A stretch of 64,000 nt of DNA from FEN-1219 sp963744305. GTDB taxonomy: Bacteria > Pseudomonadota > Gammaproteobacteria > Steroidobacterales > Rariloculaceae. The stretch's first letter is position 1. Each line of letters begins with the position of its first letter. This document shows, in pieces, positions 1-11,183 of the stretch. The notes beneath the pieces were generated by a model. That model was not told the origin of the DNA. It was given only the letters and a program-made list of their open reading frames with translations, and made no database searches. The position numbers and the translations under genes are program-made. Location of the stretch: positions 1-64,000 of the forward strand of contig CAVUTF010000040.1 of assembly GCA_963744305.1 (NCBI GenBank), in the 5' to 3' direction.

Positions 1-612
1 CGGCGGCCAAGAACGGAGCGGTGACGAAGCGCCCGGACGGGATCGTGCATATCGATCCCGTCAAGGCCAAGGGACAGAAGGCCATCGCCGACGCTTGTCC
101 TTATGGCGCTGTGCGTTGGAATGAGAAGCTCCAGCTTCCCCAGCACTGGTTCTTCGACGCGCACTTGCTCGACCGCGGCTGGGCGGAGCCCCGCTGCGTT
201 ACGGTGTGCGCAACCGGGGCGCTCAAGTCGGTCAAGGTAACCGACGAGGAAATGGCCGAGATCAAATCCCGGGAGGGCTTGCGCGAGCTGCAGCCGGAGT
301 TGGCAACCAAGCCGAGGGTCCATTACAAGAATCTCGATCGCTACACGCACGAGTTTGTCGGCGGCACGATCATCAAGACCGTAAACGGTGTAACCGACTG
401 CGTCGCCGATGCGAGGATCAAGCTCGAGCGGTCTGGGATCTGTCGTTGGCGAAGCGGTTACCGACGCATACGGTGAGTTCAAGATCGACGGTCTCAAGCC
501 CGACAGTGGACGCTATCGCGTCGTCGTCGAGGTCAATGGCCGCGAAACGAAGCGGCTCGACCTCGAGCTGAGGAAGAGCGTTTACCTCGGCAGAATCGAT
601 TTAGCGGCTTGA
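1..612 (+). CDS. Iron-sulfur electron-transfer subunit of a molybdopterin oxidoreductase (transhydroxylase beta-like), 5' truncated and frameshifted
   Basis: The frame is open from base 3, so the gene starts before the window. Cysteines in DACPYGAV and PRCVTVCATGAL are [4Fe-4S] ligands typical of the DmsB/NrfC-type small subunits that pass electrons to a molybdopterin catalytic subunit. After a one-base shift near 420-435 the reading continues into a beta-sandwich-like tail (GEAVTDAYGEFKIDGLKP) of carboxypeptidase-regulatory/Cna-B type, ending at 612. A C-terminal beta domain after the ferredoxin domains is the architecture of the pyrogallol-phloroglucinol transhydroxylase beta subunit, so that subfamily is a reasonable guess; the substrate cannot be told. 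The catalytic subunit would be expected upstream, outside the window. Confidence 0.7.
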
Positions 613-789
613 TGAGCGGGACTCGCCCGCAGGTTACTTCCGTTACCTCGGCGTCGTCGCGTGTTGGGTCGCGCGGTTACAGACGAACCCGGGGCGAGCA
701 CAGCCGGACGTGATACTGGCTCTTGTACCTACACGAAAAGTCAGGTCTTGCCTCTATGATCGTCCGGTCATCCGCGTGCGGGAGCCTCA

Positions 790-3700
790 ATGGCGCGCAG
801 GGTGCTGAAAGGTCTCCTGTGGTCGCTTGTGGCCGCGGCCGGCCTTTTGCTGTCCGCCATAGCCGCGTTCGTGCTGACCTTCGACGCGAACGACTATCGG
901 CGCTTCGTCGAGGAGGCCGTCTCCGAGGCGATCGGCCGAGCCGTGCGGATCTCCGGGGATCTCGAGATCACGCCCGCGCTCGTGCCCACCTTGGCTGTCA
1001 ACGAAGTCACGATCGCGAACCCCGCGTGGGCGAGCGAACCGACGATGGCTTCGGTCGGCCGCCTCGAGGTCACCGTGGCGTTGCTGCCGCTGCTCGATGG
1101 CGTGATTCAGGTCCGCGACGTCGTGCTCGAGCGCGTGGACGCGTCGTTGCAGCGAGGCCTCGACGGGCGCGGCAACTGGGAATTCGATTTCCTGTTCGAT
1201 CCGGGCGCTGCCGAGCCTGCGCAAAGCCGGTACCGAACGCGAGTGAGCCAAATCGAGCTCCGCGAGATCACGGTGCGGTATCTCACGGCGGACGCCACCA
1301 CGCTTCTGAGCGGCATAGATCGGGTCACGCTGAAACACTTGCCGAGCGAGGCGATCGAGATCGAGGGCAGCGGCCAACGAGCGATGTGCCGATCGCCGTC
1401 AACTGGCAGGCGGGGCCGCTCGGCGACGCCGCAGCTGATCCGGAATTGCGCTGGCCGGTCCGCGCGCGCGCCGAGCTCGGCAACACGACGCTGACGCTGA
1501 CCGGACGCTTGCGTGCGCCGCTCGGCTACTCGCACGCGACGTTCCAATTCGCGATCGCGAGCCGCGACGCGAGCGGTTGCGCCGGCGGTTGAACCGCGCA
1601 GGCGACGGTCCGCTCGCCTGTACGCTCAACGGCAACCTCCGAATCGACGCAGCGAGCGTCGTAGTCGCCGATCTTGCCGGCGAGCTCAGCAGCGCAGGCC
1701 CGGCCGAGGGGCTGACCGTCGAATCGGGAGGCGTCGTTCTCGCGCGCGGACAAGGATCGAAGCGGAGCTTCGGGGCCGGCGCTCCGGGCAAGCGTCGCCG
1801 TGTCGAGCCGCCTCGGGACGCTGGTCGAGGTGCTCGCGGATGCGCCGTGGCCGCTCGACGTCGACCTAAGCGTGGACGAGGCGCGCGTCGAGGGCTCGGG
1901 CGAGCTCGCCGCGTCAAACGGTGCAACGCGTATCACCGCCGATGTCGCCGTCCGCGGGCGGATATTCGAAGCGGTGAACGAACTTACGGGTTGGAAGCTG
2001 CCGGAGCTCGGGCCCGTGGCTGTTGACTCTCGAGTCGTGCTCGAACCGGCACGGGCGTCGTTTGGTGCATTCACGCTGAGCGCCGGCAATACCCTGCTGG
2101 GCGACCTCGAAGTCACGCGCACAGCGACGCGACCGTTCGTCGCGGGGACGCTGCACTCACCGGGTATCGATCTCGCGCGGCTTCGATCGACCGCCTCGCC
2201 GCGCGCAGCGGAGCCGCTGCTCGACCGAGCGCTCCCCGTCGAGTGGCTCGATCATGCCGACGCGACCGTGAATCTCGAGCTCGGCGCGCTCGAGGGCCTG
2301 CCCGTGCCTATCCGCACACTGGCAGGCCGCGCGAGCCTGACCGCGGGGGCGCTCGAATCGGCCTCGACTCGGCCGAGATCGCGGCGTCGCGGTCGGCGGC
2401 GTCGCGAAAATCGGGCGAAGCGCACGTCGCGCGCGCATCGATCTGGACTTGCTTGCGCGCTCCATCGACCTCCAGCGCATTCGCGCGGCGCTAGGCGATT
2501 CGAGCCCGAGCGCTGTTCGCGCCTCCGCCGAGTCCGCGTCGCTCGCGCTGCAGGCGTCCGGCGCGACCCTGCGCGAAGCCGCCGAGAATTGCACCGCGGC
2601 GCTGCGTGCGGGACCGGTCGAGTTGGAGGTGCCTGCCGGCCGCGCGCCGGCGGCCGCGACCTTGTCGGCGCTCGAGATCGAAGTTGCGCCCGGCAGGGCG
2701 TTGAAGCTCGAAGCCGAAGGGCGATTCACCTCGGAGCTCGCCGGCGAACGGCTCGCCGCCGCGTTCGAAGCGAGCGCCACCGGCGGCACGTTGAAGCAGC
2801 TCGTCGCGACGCCGCGCCTCTGGCCGAACATCGACTTCGCGGCGACGAGCACGCACCGCAACACCCCGGTCAAGCTCGCGCCGGATCGGCGACGCCGCGA
2901 AGTGGTTGAATCGGGAGCCGACCGACGTGCGGCTCGACGCAGCTTGGGGGCCGCTGCAAGGGAGCATGAATGCACGCCTCGTGCCGGGAGGCGGGCTCGT
3001 CGGCTCGACCGCCGAGCTTGCGCTCGCGACCGGGGATCTTGCGGCCGCCGCGGAACTGCTAGGCGCCGACGGGTTGCCGACGGGTCCGGCCTCGCTCAGT
3101 GCCAATGCAAGACTCGGCGAGCGAGATTGGGTTCTCACGATCTCGACGATCGCCGCGCCCGGCATCGAAGGCGCCGGCGAGCTCGGCTCAGCCGCGACGA
3201 CGCGGCGGGGCTGCGGGGGCGCTTGCAGCTCAAGTCGTTGGATTTGACGCCGTACGTCGCACGCGGCGAGGGACGGCAAAACGGCGAGCCGCTCGCGCTG
3301 CATACGCTCTATTCGTCGGAGCGGTTCCCGGTGCGCCCGCTACGCAGCGCTCAGCTCGAGCTCGAAGTCTCGCCGAGGAGCTGCGCTTCGGCACGTTCGT
3401 GAGTCGTGACACGCGTCTCGCCGTCGCGCTCGAGGCGGCGACGCTCGAGGTGGACGCGACTCTCGACAGCGGCCGAATCCGCACGAACGCGCGCCTCGAC
3501 GCGCGGTCGGACCATCCAGAGTTTACGTTGCAGCTCGCAGGCGACGGCATTGCACTTGCGGCCGATCGGAGCGGCGCGCCCGCCTCCGGCACGCCCGTCG
3601 TCGACGTGAACGCCACGTTGTCCGGAAACGGGCAATCATCGCAAGAGCTCGTGCGAAGTCTCGACGGCGATTTGCTCGTGTATTTGCGCGGCGGGAGGAT

Positions 3701-4180
3701 CCCGGCTACCGGATTGCGCTTCTTGTTCGGTTCGATCGTGTTCCAGTTGCTGGGCGTCATCAATCCGTTCGACGAACAGCAAACCGACGTCGAGCTCGAG
3801 TGCGCGGGCGCCTACTTCCAAGTCGCCGACGGTGTCGTGTCGACCAAGAACGGGATCGTCATGCAGACGCCGGCGCTGCAAGTCGTAGGGTTGGGCAACG
3901 TCGACCTTGCGACCGGCGAGCTCTCGATGCGTTTTCGGACGAAGCATCGCGAAGGCATCGTGAACATCGGTGGCATCGTGAACGAGTTCGTGCAGATCAC
4001 GGGAACGCTCGACGCGCCCCGCATCGACTGAGCCCCGAACGTGCGGCAAGGACGGGTCTACTCGCGATCGCGACGGGCGGACTCTCTTTGCTCGCCGGGG
4101 ACCTCTTCAAGCGCATCACTGCCGGGGACGCTTGCCCGGACCTGCCGGCCGTGGTTGGGGCGCCGGGTGCCGGGAATTAG
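790..4180 (+). CDS. AsmA-family inner-membrane protein (multiple frameshifts)
   Basis: The N-terminus (GLLWSLVAAAGLLLSAIAAF) is a single membrane anchor followed by the AsmA N-domain with its IANPAWASEP stretch. The protein can be followed through all three frames with at least eight shifts (near 1380, 1590, 1800, 2370, 2450, 2905, 3230, 3390 and 4030). The C-terminus ends in TGLLAIATGGLSLLAGDLFK and a DACPDL tail, the usual end of AsmA proteins, reached only after the last shift; in the preceding frame a stop occurs at 4029-4031. AsmA-like proteins are large periplasmic beta-groove proteins tied to lipid transport and outer-membrane homeostasis. The start ATG at 790 has GGGAG five bases upstream. 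About 1,130 codons is long for the family. Either the assembly has many indels or the gene is decayed; the continuous similarity favours the former. Confidence 0.75.
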
Positions 4181-4200
4181 CGGACACGAGGCCGGTTCCG

Positions 4201-5619
4201 ATGACATTTCTCAAACGTCGAAAGTCTATCGATGCTGAGCGGTCCATCGGCGCTGGCAAGCGCCTGCGGCGGACCCTCGGATGGCCGCACCTTGTGGCCC
4301 TCGGCGTGGGGGCGATCGTCGGTACCGGCATCTATACCCTCGTGGGCATCGGTGCGGAGCGCGCCGGGCCCGCCGTAATTCTGGCGTTCGTCGTCGCAGC
4401 CATCGTCTGCGCCTGCGCGGCTCTCGCATACGCCGAGATGTCCACTTTGATGCCTGTCTCCGGAAGCGCCTACACCTACACATACGCGGTGGCCGGCGAA
4501 CTGCCGGCATGGATTGTGGGATGGAGCCTTATCCTCGAGTACACCGTGGTGTGCAGCGCTGTTGCGGTGGGCTGGTCGGGGTACGCGGTCGGGTTTCTGA
4601 GGTCGCTCGGAGTCGATCTGCCGGACGAGTTGGCGGGGGGCCCAGGTGGCGGCGGTATCTTCAACCTGCCCGCGGCGGTAATTGTGTTCGCGGTGGCGGG
4701 CATGCTGCTCGTCGGCACGCGGGAAAGCGCTACCGTGAACGGAATTCTCGTCGCCGTGAAAATCATCGCGCTGCTGCTCTTCATGAGCATCGCATTCAGC
4801 GCGTTCAAGCTGTCGAATTTCGAGCCCTTCATGCCTTACGGGTTTTCGTCGCACGTCGAAGGCACCGCGACTCGGGGGGTGATGGCCGCGGCCGCCATCA
4901 TCTTTTTCGCGTTCTATGGGTTCGACGCGGTTTCGACAGCGGCGGAGGAAACGCGCAACCCGGGGCGGGATCTCGTGCGCGGAATCATCGGCTCCATGTT
5001 CGTTTGCACCATCATCTACATCGGCGTGGCTGCGGCGGCCCTGGGTGCAATGCCCTATACCGAATTCGCCACGAGCCCGGAGCCGCTGGCGCACGTGCTA
5101 CGCGCTCTGCAGGCCCCCGTCGCCGCAAATCTCATCGCGGCCGCGGCAGTCGTCGCATTGCCGACCGTGATTCTCGCGTTTCTCTACGGTCAGACCCGCA
5201 TCGCCTTCGTGATGGCTCGCGATGGCTTGCTGCCTGAGCGGCTCGCCGGGGTGAGCGAGAAAAGCGGCACACCGGTGGCTATGACTCTTGCAACCGCGGT
5301 CATCGTTGCCCTGCTCGCCGGCTTGCTTCCGCTGGCGGAGATCGCGGAGCTCGCAAATGCGGGAACGCTCGTCGCGTTTGTTGCCGTAGCGGGATGCGTG
5401 ATGGCGTTACGCATCATGGACCCGTCACGTCCGAGAGTTTTCCGCACGCCGCTCGTCTGGCTGGTTTGCCCGCTGGCTGTCGTGGGGTGCGTCTACCTTT
5501 TTCTCAGCCTACCTGCGGGCACGCGGATCCGATTCCTCATCTGGAACGTTGCCGGGCTCGTCATGTACTTCCTGTACGCGGTTCACAACAGTCATCTCAA
5601 GAACGTGCCGGCACGCTAA
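4201..5619 (+). CDS. APC-superfamily amino acid permease (cationic amino acid transporter-like)
   Basis: This intact 472-codon protein consists of hydrophobic segments throughout. The first helix carries the APC substrate-binding signature GVGAIVGTGIYTLVG, and the FFAFYGFDAVSTAAEE segment in the middle is the helix-6 region typical of the CAT/YfnA branch, followed by NPGRDL. It should import amino acids, probably by proton coupling, across the inner membrane; specificity is not readable. I chose ATG 4201 because MTFLKRRKSIDAERS is the usual short cytoplasmic lead-in; an in-frame upstream start would run into the end of the AsmA gene. The gene stands alone, with the next start 150 bases downstream. 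Confidence 0.88.
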   Translation: MTFLKRRKSIDAERSIGAGKRLRRTLGWPHLVALGVGAIVGTGIYTLVGIGAERAGPAVILAFVVAAIVCACAALAYAEMSTLMPVSGSAYTYTYAVAGELPAWIVGWSLILEYTVVCSAVAVGWSGYAVGFLRSLGVDLPDELAGGPGGGGIFNLPAAVIVFAVAGMLLVGTRESATVNGILVAVKIIALLLFMSIAFSAFKLSNFEPFMPYGFSSHVEGTATRGVMAAAAIIFFAFYGFDAVSTAAEETRNPGRDLVRGIIGSMFVCTIIYIGVAAAALGAMPYTEFATSPEPLAHVLRALQAPVAANLIAAAAVVALPTVILAFLYGQTRIAFVMARDGLLPERLAGVSEKSGTPVAMTLATAVIVALLAGLLPLAEIAELANAGTLVAFVAVAGCVMALRIMDPSRPRVFRTPLVWLVCPLAVVGCVYLFLSLPAGTRIRFLIWNVAGLVMYFLYAVHNSHLKNVPAR

Positions 5620-5769
5620 GCGGCGCCTGCGCTACTCCACAGGTCGGATCGTGGCCGCGGATTGTAGCGGGGCGCTCGTCTCCATGTCATTAGAGCCTAT
5701 TCGCAGCCCGTGCCCGCCGGCGTCCACCTGTGCTACGGTTCACGACAAGTCCCGCGAAGAGGATCAGCT

Positions 5770-6122
5770 ATGGCCAAATCCACACATCCCGCCTGGGCGC
5801 GTCACCTCGATACGATCGGTGACGAGCTGCTGCGTTTGACGACCGTCTGCGGCGTGAATCTACGCGAGCCGGGCGTCGTCGAACGCATCATCAAGAACGA
5901 CGAAACCGTCTGCGGCAAGAAAAACCCCATCGGTTTCCGCAAGCTCCGCGACCTCGTCGATGGCGACTTTCAGCTCGGTCGAACAAGGCGATCGATCGCA
6001 TCGGGCCCGGAGGAAACGAAGCTCATCGTCGACGCGATCATGGAGCGGCTCGATCGCCGGCGGGCAGCTCGGCGGATCCGAGCGCGAAGCGGCCCACGAC
6101 TCCCACCGACAAGCCCAAGTGA
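5770..6122 (+). CDS. Hypothetical protein upstream of ppk2
   Basis: I do not recognise this gene. ATG 5770 has GAGGA six bases upstream and begins MAKSTHPAWARHLDTIGDEL. The soluble, charged sequence has no signal peptide or membrane segment. The frame actually stays open into PPK2, but from about 6055 the composition becomes an unlikely arginine-rich run. One base over, the reading gives a normal Ser/Pro/Lys-rich tail ending at TGA 6120-6122. I therefore infer a separate protein of about 117 residues with a one-base indel near 6050, overlapping the PPK2 start by the four bases GTGA. The alternative is a genuine N-terminal extension of PPK2. Confidence 0.5.
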
Positions 6123-6982
6123 AGGAAACGGCGCCAAGAACAAGAAGCGCAGCTACAAGCGCATCGAGAAGCACATCGCCCCGTACCGCGTGACGCGCGG
6201 CAAGGACTTCAGGCTCAAGGACATCGATCCGCGGGACACCGGCGGTCTCAAGTCCGAGGACAAGGCCGAGGCGAAGGAGATGCTCGCAGCGCGGCGTCGA
6301 ATGGCTCGCGGAGCAGCAGGACATGCTCTACGCCCAGGATCACTGGGCGCTGCTGCTGGTGTTCCAGGCCATGGACGCGGCCGGCAAGGACGGCACCATC
6401 AAGCACTTGACCTCGGGGATCAACTCGCAGGGCTGCCACGTGACTTCGTACAAGCAGCCGTCCAGCGAGGAGCTCGATCACGACTTCCTCTGGCGCTACA
6501 TGCGCAACGTGCCTGCGCGCGGCATGATCGGGATCTTCAACCGCTCCTACTACGAGGAATTGCTGGTCGTGAAGGTGCACCAGGAGCTCCTGGCTCGCCA
6601 GAAGCTGCACCCCTCGCTCATGACGAAGAAGATCTGGGAGGACCGCTACGAGGACATCAGCAACTACGAGCAGTACCTGCATCGCAACGGCGTGCGGGTC
6701 GTGAAGTTCTTCCTGCACGTGTCCCACGCCGAGCAGAAGCGCCGGTTCATGGAGCGCCTGGACCAGCCGGAGAAGAACTGGAAGTTCTCGGCGTCCGACG
6801 TTGCCGAGCGCAAGCACTGGTCCGACTACCAGGAAGCGTACGAGGAGGCGATTCAGAACACGGCCTCGAAGCACGCCCCCTGGTACGTGGTGCCGGCCGA
6901 CAACAAATGGTTCACGCGCCTGATCGTCGCGGGCGCGGTGGTCGACGCCATGGCGCGGCTTGAAGCTGCGAGTACCCGGTAG
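6119..6982 (+). CDS. ppk2: Polyphosphate kinase 2 (frameshifted)
   Basis: PPK2 transfers phosphate between polyphosphate and nucleotides, making or using GTP/ATP in the cytoplasm. The family hallmarks are all present: RLKDIDPRDTGGL near the N-terminus, Walker A AMDAAGKDGTIKHL, Walker B GIFNRSYYEELLV, and the lid region RKHWSDYQEAYE. The N-terminal part lies in one frame to about 6300 and the catalytic part in the next; removing two bases near 6290-6300 restores EMLAAGVEWLAEQQDM. The proposed GTG 6119 needs one further base near 6135 to join KNKKRSYKRIEKH. At about 287 residues the repaired protein has the normal length for a one-domain PPK2. Confidence 0.85.
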
Positions 6983-7056
6983 GTCGGCGCCGACAAACGC
7001 AAAGCGCTCGCGGCGGCTCGGCGCGAGACTCGAGAACGAGTGAGCGGCGCCGCGCA

Positions 7057-8788
7057 GTGCAGCGGCCGCGCGCTACCGGCACCTTAGCGCGCGCGAAGGT
7101 CCTCGACTGGCTCTTCGAGTACCGGAAGGATTGGCTGCGGCCGGACATCATCGCCGGGCTCGTTACGGCGGCCGTCGTCATTCCGAAAGCCATGGCCTAC
7201 GCCACGGTGGCGGGCCTGCCGGTCCAGGCCGGGCTGTACACCGCGTTCGTGCCGGTCGATGATTTACGCGATGCTCGGCAGCTCGCGCGTGCTCGAGCGT
7301 CGAGCACCACGACGACGATCGCGATCCTCACGGGCGCCAACCTCGCTCTCGTGGTGCCCGACGGCGATCCCGCCGCGCTGCTGCGCGCGTCCGCTACGCT
7401 GGCCGCGATGGTCGGCGTCGTGCTCGTGCTCGCATCCGTCTTGCGCCTCGGGTTTCTCGCCACGTTCATCTCGGAGCCCGTGCTGTCCGGGTTCAAAGCC
7501 GGCATCGGCGTCGTGATCGTGCTCGATCAGGTGCCGAAGCTGCTCGGCGTGCATTTCCCGAAGGGCACGTTCCTCGAGAATCTCCTCGCTCTGTTCCGGA
7601 GCTTGCCCGAGACGTCCGCCGCCACGCTCGCGGTCGGGCTCGCGATGATCGCGCTGCTGCTTGGGCTCAAGCGGTTCGTGCCGCGCGTGCCCGCGCCGCT
7701 CGTGACCGTCGCCGCGGGCATCGCCGCCATGGCGCTGCTTGGGCTCGGCGATTACGGAGTCGAGACCGTCGGCGAGATTCCGCGCGGCTTGCCCGCGCTC
7801 ACGCTCCCGGATCTTGCGGTTGCTCGCGCAGCTGTGGCCCGGCGCGCTCGGGATTACGCTGATGAGCTTCACCGAGACGATGGCTGCGGCGCGAGCGTTT
7901 GCTCGGAGCGGGGACCCGCCGTTGCGCCCCAACCAGGAGCTGCTCGCTACCGGGTTGGCCACGGCCGGCGGGGCTGTCTTCGGCGGCATGTCGGCCGGCG
8001 GCGGCACGTCTCAGACTGCCGTGAACCGCCAGGCCGGCGCGCGCAGCCAACTCGCTGGCCTGGTCACCGGCGGCGCGACGTTGCTGACGCTGCTGTTCCT
8101 TGCGCCGCTGATCAGCCTGATGCCGCAGGCGACGCTCGCGGCGGTGGTGATCGTGTACTCCGTCGGGCTGATTCAACTCGCCGGAGTTCCGCGCGATCTT
8201 GGCGGTGCGGCGCATGGAGTTCATCTGGGCGGTCGCCGCATTCGCCGGCGTCATGCTGCTCGGCACTCTGCAGGGCATCGTCGTCGCGATCATCATTTCT
8301 CTCGTGGGCCTCGCGTACCAGGTTGCCGACCCGCCGCTGTACCAGCTCGGCCGCAAGCGGGGCACAAGACGTGTTCCGGCCGCTCTCGGAGGAGCATCCG
8401 GACGACGAGACGTTTCCCGGCCTCCTCATCGTGCGCCCCGTGGGCCGGCTGTTCTTCGTGAATGGTCAGCGACGTGGCGGAGAAGTTTCAGCGGCTGGTC
8501 GAGGAGTGCTCAGCCGCGAGCTCGTCGTGCTCGATTTGAGGGCCGTGTTCGACGTGGAGTACACCGTCCTCAAGATGTTGGCGGAAGGCGAGGCACGCGC
8601 GAAAGAGCGCGGCGTCATCGGTGTGGCTCGTGGGCCTTACGCCGGACGTGCTGACGGCAGTGCGGCGCTCGCCGTTCGGCCAGGCCGTGGGGCAGGAGAA
8701 GATGTTCTTCACTCTCGACGAGGCGGTAGCCAAGTACTTGGCCACACCGGGACCAGGGGACTCTGCCGCGCGTGCAGACGTCAGTTGA
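7057..8788 (+). CDS. SulP-family anion transporter with C-terminal STAS domain (frameshifted)
   Basis: This is a multi-helix SLC26/SulP permease for sulfate, bicarbonate or related anions. Visible hallmarks are DIIAGLVTAAVVIPKAMAYA and AGLPVQAGLYTAF in the first helices, GALGITLMSFTETMAAARAF, and the SAGGGTSQTAVN motif. The cytoplasmic C-terminus is a STAS domain (ELVVLDLRAVFDVEYTVLKM). The reading moves between frames near 7258, 7300, 7815, 8200, 8360, 8465 and 8620, and ends at TGA 8786-8788 after KYLATPGPGDSAARADVS. The start is a GTG at 7057; an upstream start is not excluded. The 3' end overlaps the next gene's GTG start. Confidence 0.8.
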
Positions 8789-9926
8789 CGAAGGTGCGCT
8801 GATTCTCGCGGCGACGGCCGCCGTCGCCGTGCTCTGCGTCTCGACCCCGGCGCTCGCGCATCACGGTTTCGGGCAGTTCGACCGCAGCAAAGAAGTCACC
8901 TTCACCGGCGCGATCACCGGCATCGACTTCGTCAATCCGCATTCGTATCTACATTTCGACGCGGTTAACGCCGATGGTAAAACCATCGCGATGCGCTGCG
9001 AGATGCGAGCCGCAACGCTGCTGCGGCGGTCGGGTTGGACGAAGGAGATGTTCGCTGCCGGCGCACCGGTTACCGTCTACGGCTTCGGCCATCGCGAGGA
9101 CCCGGGCTCTTGCTATCTCGAGGACATCACGATCGGCGATGCGCCGAGCATGAACCGCAACGATCAGTTCACGACCTCTGCGCCGACCGACGTCTCGAAG
9201 CGGCCGCTTCGGTTGCCCTCGGGCGAGCCCAACATCTCCGGGGATTGGGCGCAGGAGCAGTACGTGATCGCGGTGCCGCCGGGTGGGGCTGGCGGGGCAC
9301 TGGTGCCCAAGAGCTTGATCGCGGCCGTGGAGTCGGGTCAGCTCGCAATGGCTGATGTGCCGCCGTCCGGTTGGGGTGCGCGGCCGGTGACGTATACCGA
9401 GCGCGGCAAGGCCGAGGCGGAGGCTTTCAGGATGTGGTCGCCTGAGGACAATCCCCGCCTGCGTTGCCGGCCCACGAGCATCATCTTCGACTGGGTGTTC
9501 GACGGCGCGGTCAACCGCATCACTCAAGAAGAGGATCGAATCGTCATCAACTATGGGCTCTACAGCTTCGAGCGCGTCATCCACATGAACATGGACGAGC
9601 ATCCGGCCGACATCGAGCCGAGCTACGCAGGGCATTCGATCGGGCATTGGGAGGACGACGTGCTCGTCGTCGACACGATCGGCTTCGAGCCGGGTGTCAT
9701 CGCTCCGCCGGTGCGCAACAGCGATCAGCTGCACATCGTCGAGCGCTACTCGCTGAATCCGGAGACCTTGGCGCTCACCCGCAACTACGTCGCGGAAGAC
9801 CCGGTCTACTTCAGCGATCGATACATCGGCTCGGATACCGTGCTCGCCGCCGACGTGCCGTACGTCGCCCATCCCTGCGACGAGCTCACCTTCGAGTTCC
9901 TCCCCGAGGAGCGCCGAGGTAACTAG
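8772..9926 (+). CDS. Secreted DUF6152-domain protein
   Basis: The GTG start overlaps the end of the transporter gene by 17 bases. A signal peptide (ALILAATAAVAVLCVSTPALA) precedes HHGFGQFDRSKEVTFTG, the diagnostic start of DUF6152 with its double histidine. Residues up to about 125 form that domain (FVNPHSYLHFD, RRSGWTKEMFAAG). The remaining 260 residues form a second region containing GHSIGHWEDDVLVVDTIGF, which I know only from uncharacterised secreted proteins. It is probably periplasmic. Function is unknown; a His-rich mature N-terminus could bind metal, but that is a guess. A second, single-domain DUF6152 protein lies at 59605-60009. Confidence 0.75.
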   Translation: MQTSVDEGALILAATAAVAVLCVSTPALAHHGFGQFDRSKEVTFTGAITGIDFVNPHSYLHFDAVNADGKTIAMRCEMRAATLLRRSGWTKEMFAAGAPVTVYGFGHREDPGSCYLEDITIGDAPSMNRNDQFTTSAPTDVSKRPLRLPSGEPNISGDWAQEQYVIAVPPGGAGGALVPKSLIAAVESGQLAMADVPPSGWGARPVTYTERGKAEAEAFRMWSPEDNPRLRCRPTSIIFDWVFDGAVNRITQEEDRIVINYGLYSFERVIHMNMDEHPADIEPSYAGHSIGHWEDDVLVVDTIGFEPGVIAPPVRNSDQLHIVERYSLNPETLALTRNYVAEDPVYFSDRYIGSDTVLAADVPYVAHPCDELTFEFLPEERRGN

Positions 9927-9995
9927 ATGGAAGGGGACGACAGAGCGGGAGATGCTCTAGAGTATCTCCGTTGAGATTCACGATTGGGAGTATTC

Positions 9996-11146
9996 ATGGC
10001 GCTCGGCGACGTCGTCGGTAACGACGCGGGCACACCGGCCACACCGCAACAACCGCCCGGGCAGACGGTTTTGGCGACGCACGCGACACTCGCGGAAGCG
10101 CTCTTGGAGCGCGATCGCGATCGCAGCTATGTGGTCGTGATGCACGATTACGAACCCGAGGGCCGTTATCCCGTCGGCCCCGAGCCGCTCACCGTCGGAC
10201 GTGACGCCGCTCGCGACATCGTCGTTCCGGACGTGCAAGTCTCGCGGCTGGATCTGCAGGTGGTGGCGGTCGGTAGCGACCTCGTCGTCGAAGATCTCGG
10301 GTCGAGCAACGGTACGCTTCTCGGAAGGGCGCCGAATCAGCGCGCCGTTGCTTCTTCCCGCGGGTAACAGCGTGCGAGTGGGCAGCCGGATGCTCGTTCA
10401 TGAGCGCTGCAGTCCCCGCGACGATGAGCTTGCGCGCGAAATGGCAAAGGCCAGCACCTACGTGCGGGTGTTGTTGCCGGCGCCCGTGCCGTCGGGCTCG
10501 ATCCGCACCGACTGGTTCTACGCTCGTCGCTGCGCCTCGGCGGCGACGCGTTCGGTTACTTCCCGATCGACGATGATCACATTGCTGCGTATCTGATCGA
10601 TGTGTCGGGTCACGGCGTGAGCGCCGCGATGCACTCCGTCAGCGTGGTAACATGCTCAAGCCGAGGGTGCTGAGCGCCGAGTTGCGCGATCCCGCACAGG
10701 TGCTCGATAGCCTCAATGAGACGCTTCCGATGGAAGCGCACGACGACATGTATTTCACGATGTGGTATGGCGTCTATTCGGCGGCAACCCGTTCGTTGAC
10801 CTACGCATGCGGCGGCCACCATCCCGGTTCCTGTTCTCGCTGGGGCTGCGCTGGCGACGCTCGGCATGTCGGCGCCGATGATCGGCGCGATACGGGGGTA
10901 TCGTTACGGTTCGCGACAGGCGCAGATTCCGCCAAGCTCACGTTCTACTTGTTCAGTGACGGAGCTTTTGAGACCACCGCTCCCGACGGACGCCGGCTGG
11001 GGCTCGACGACTTCTTGCCGCTGCTCAGCACGGACGGCGCAGGTTCCGCCGGCGAAGCGGAGCGCATCTATCGATCGGTGCGCAGCCGTTCGCGGCCGGG
11101 GCCACTCGATGACGATTTCTCATTGCTCGTGGTCAGTGTCGACTGA
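9996..11146 (+). CDS. FHA-domain SpoIIE/PP2C-type serine phosphatase (frameshifted)
   Basis: The N-terminal half contains an FHA phosphothreonine-binding domain: PLTVGRDAARDIVVPD, then VSRLDLQV and LGSSNGTLL. After frame changes near 10325 and 10515 a SpoIIE/RsbU-type PP2C domain follows (DAFGYFPIDDDHIAAYLIDV with SGHGVSAAMHS), with the metal-binding Asp in LIDVSGHG and the later segment FYLFSDGAFET. Further indels lie near 10650 and 10830-10900. ATG 9996 has GGGAG six bases upstream. With the two genes downstream this forms a partner-switching unit: the phosphatase would dephosphorylate the STAS protein in response to a phosphoprotein signal sensed by FHA. Confidence 0.82.
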
Positions 11147-11183
11147 TCGCTCAAGTTCGCCAACTATCATCCGGACGTACAAC

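Noticed and set aside
723..760. Sigma-70 promoter upstream of the AsmA gene (TTGTAC ... TATGAT)
   Set aside because: The spacing of 26 bases is too long for a functional pair.
4132..4200. Earlier start for the APC permease
   Set aside because: The extension overlaps the conserved end of the AsmA gene and adds no membrane or signal feature.
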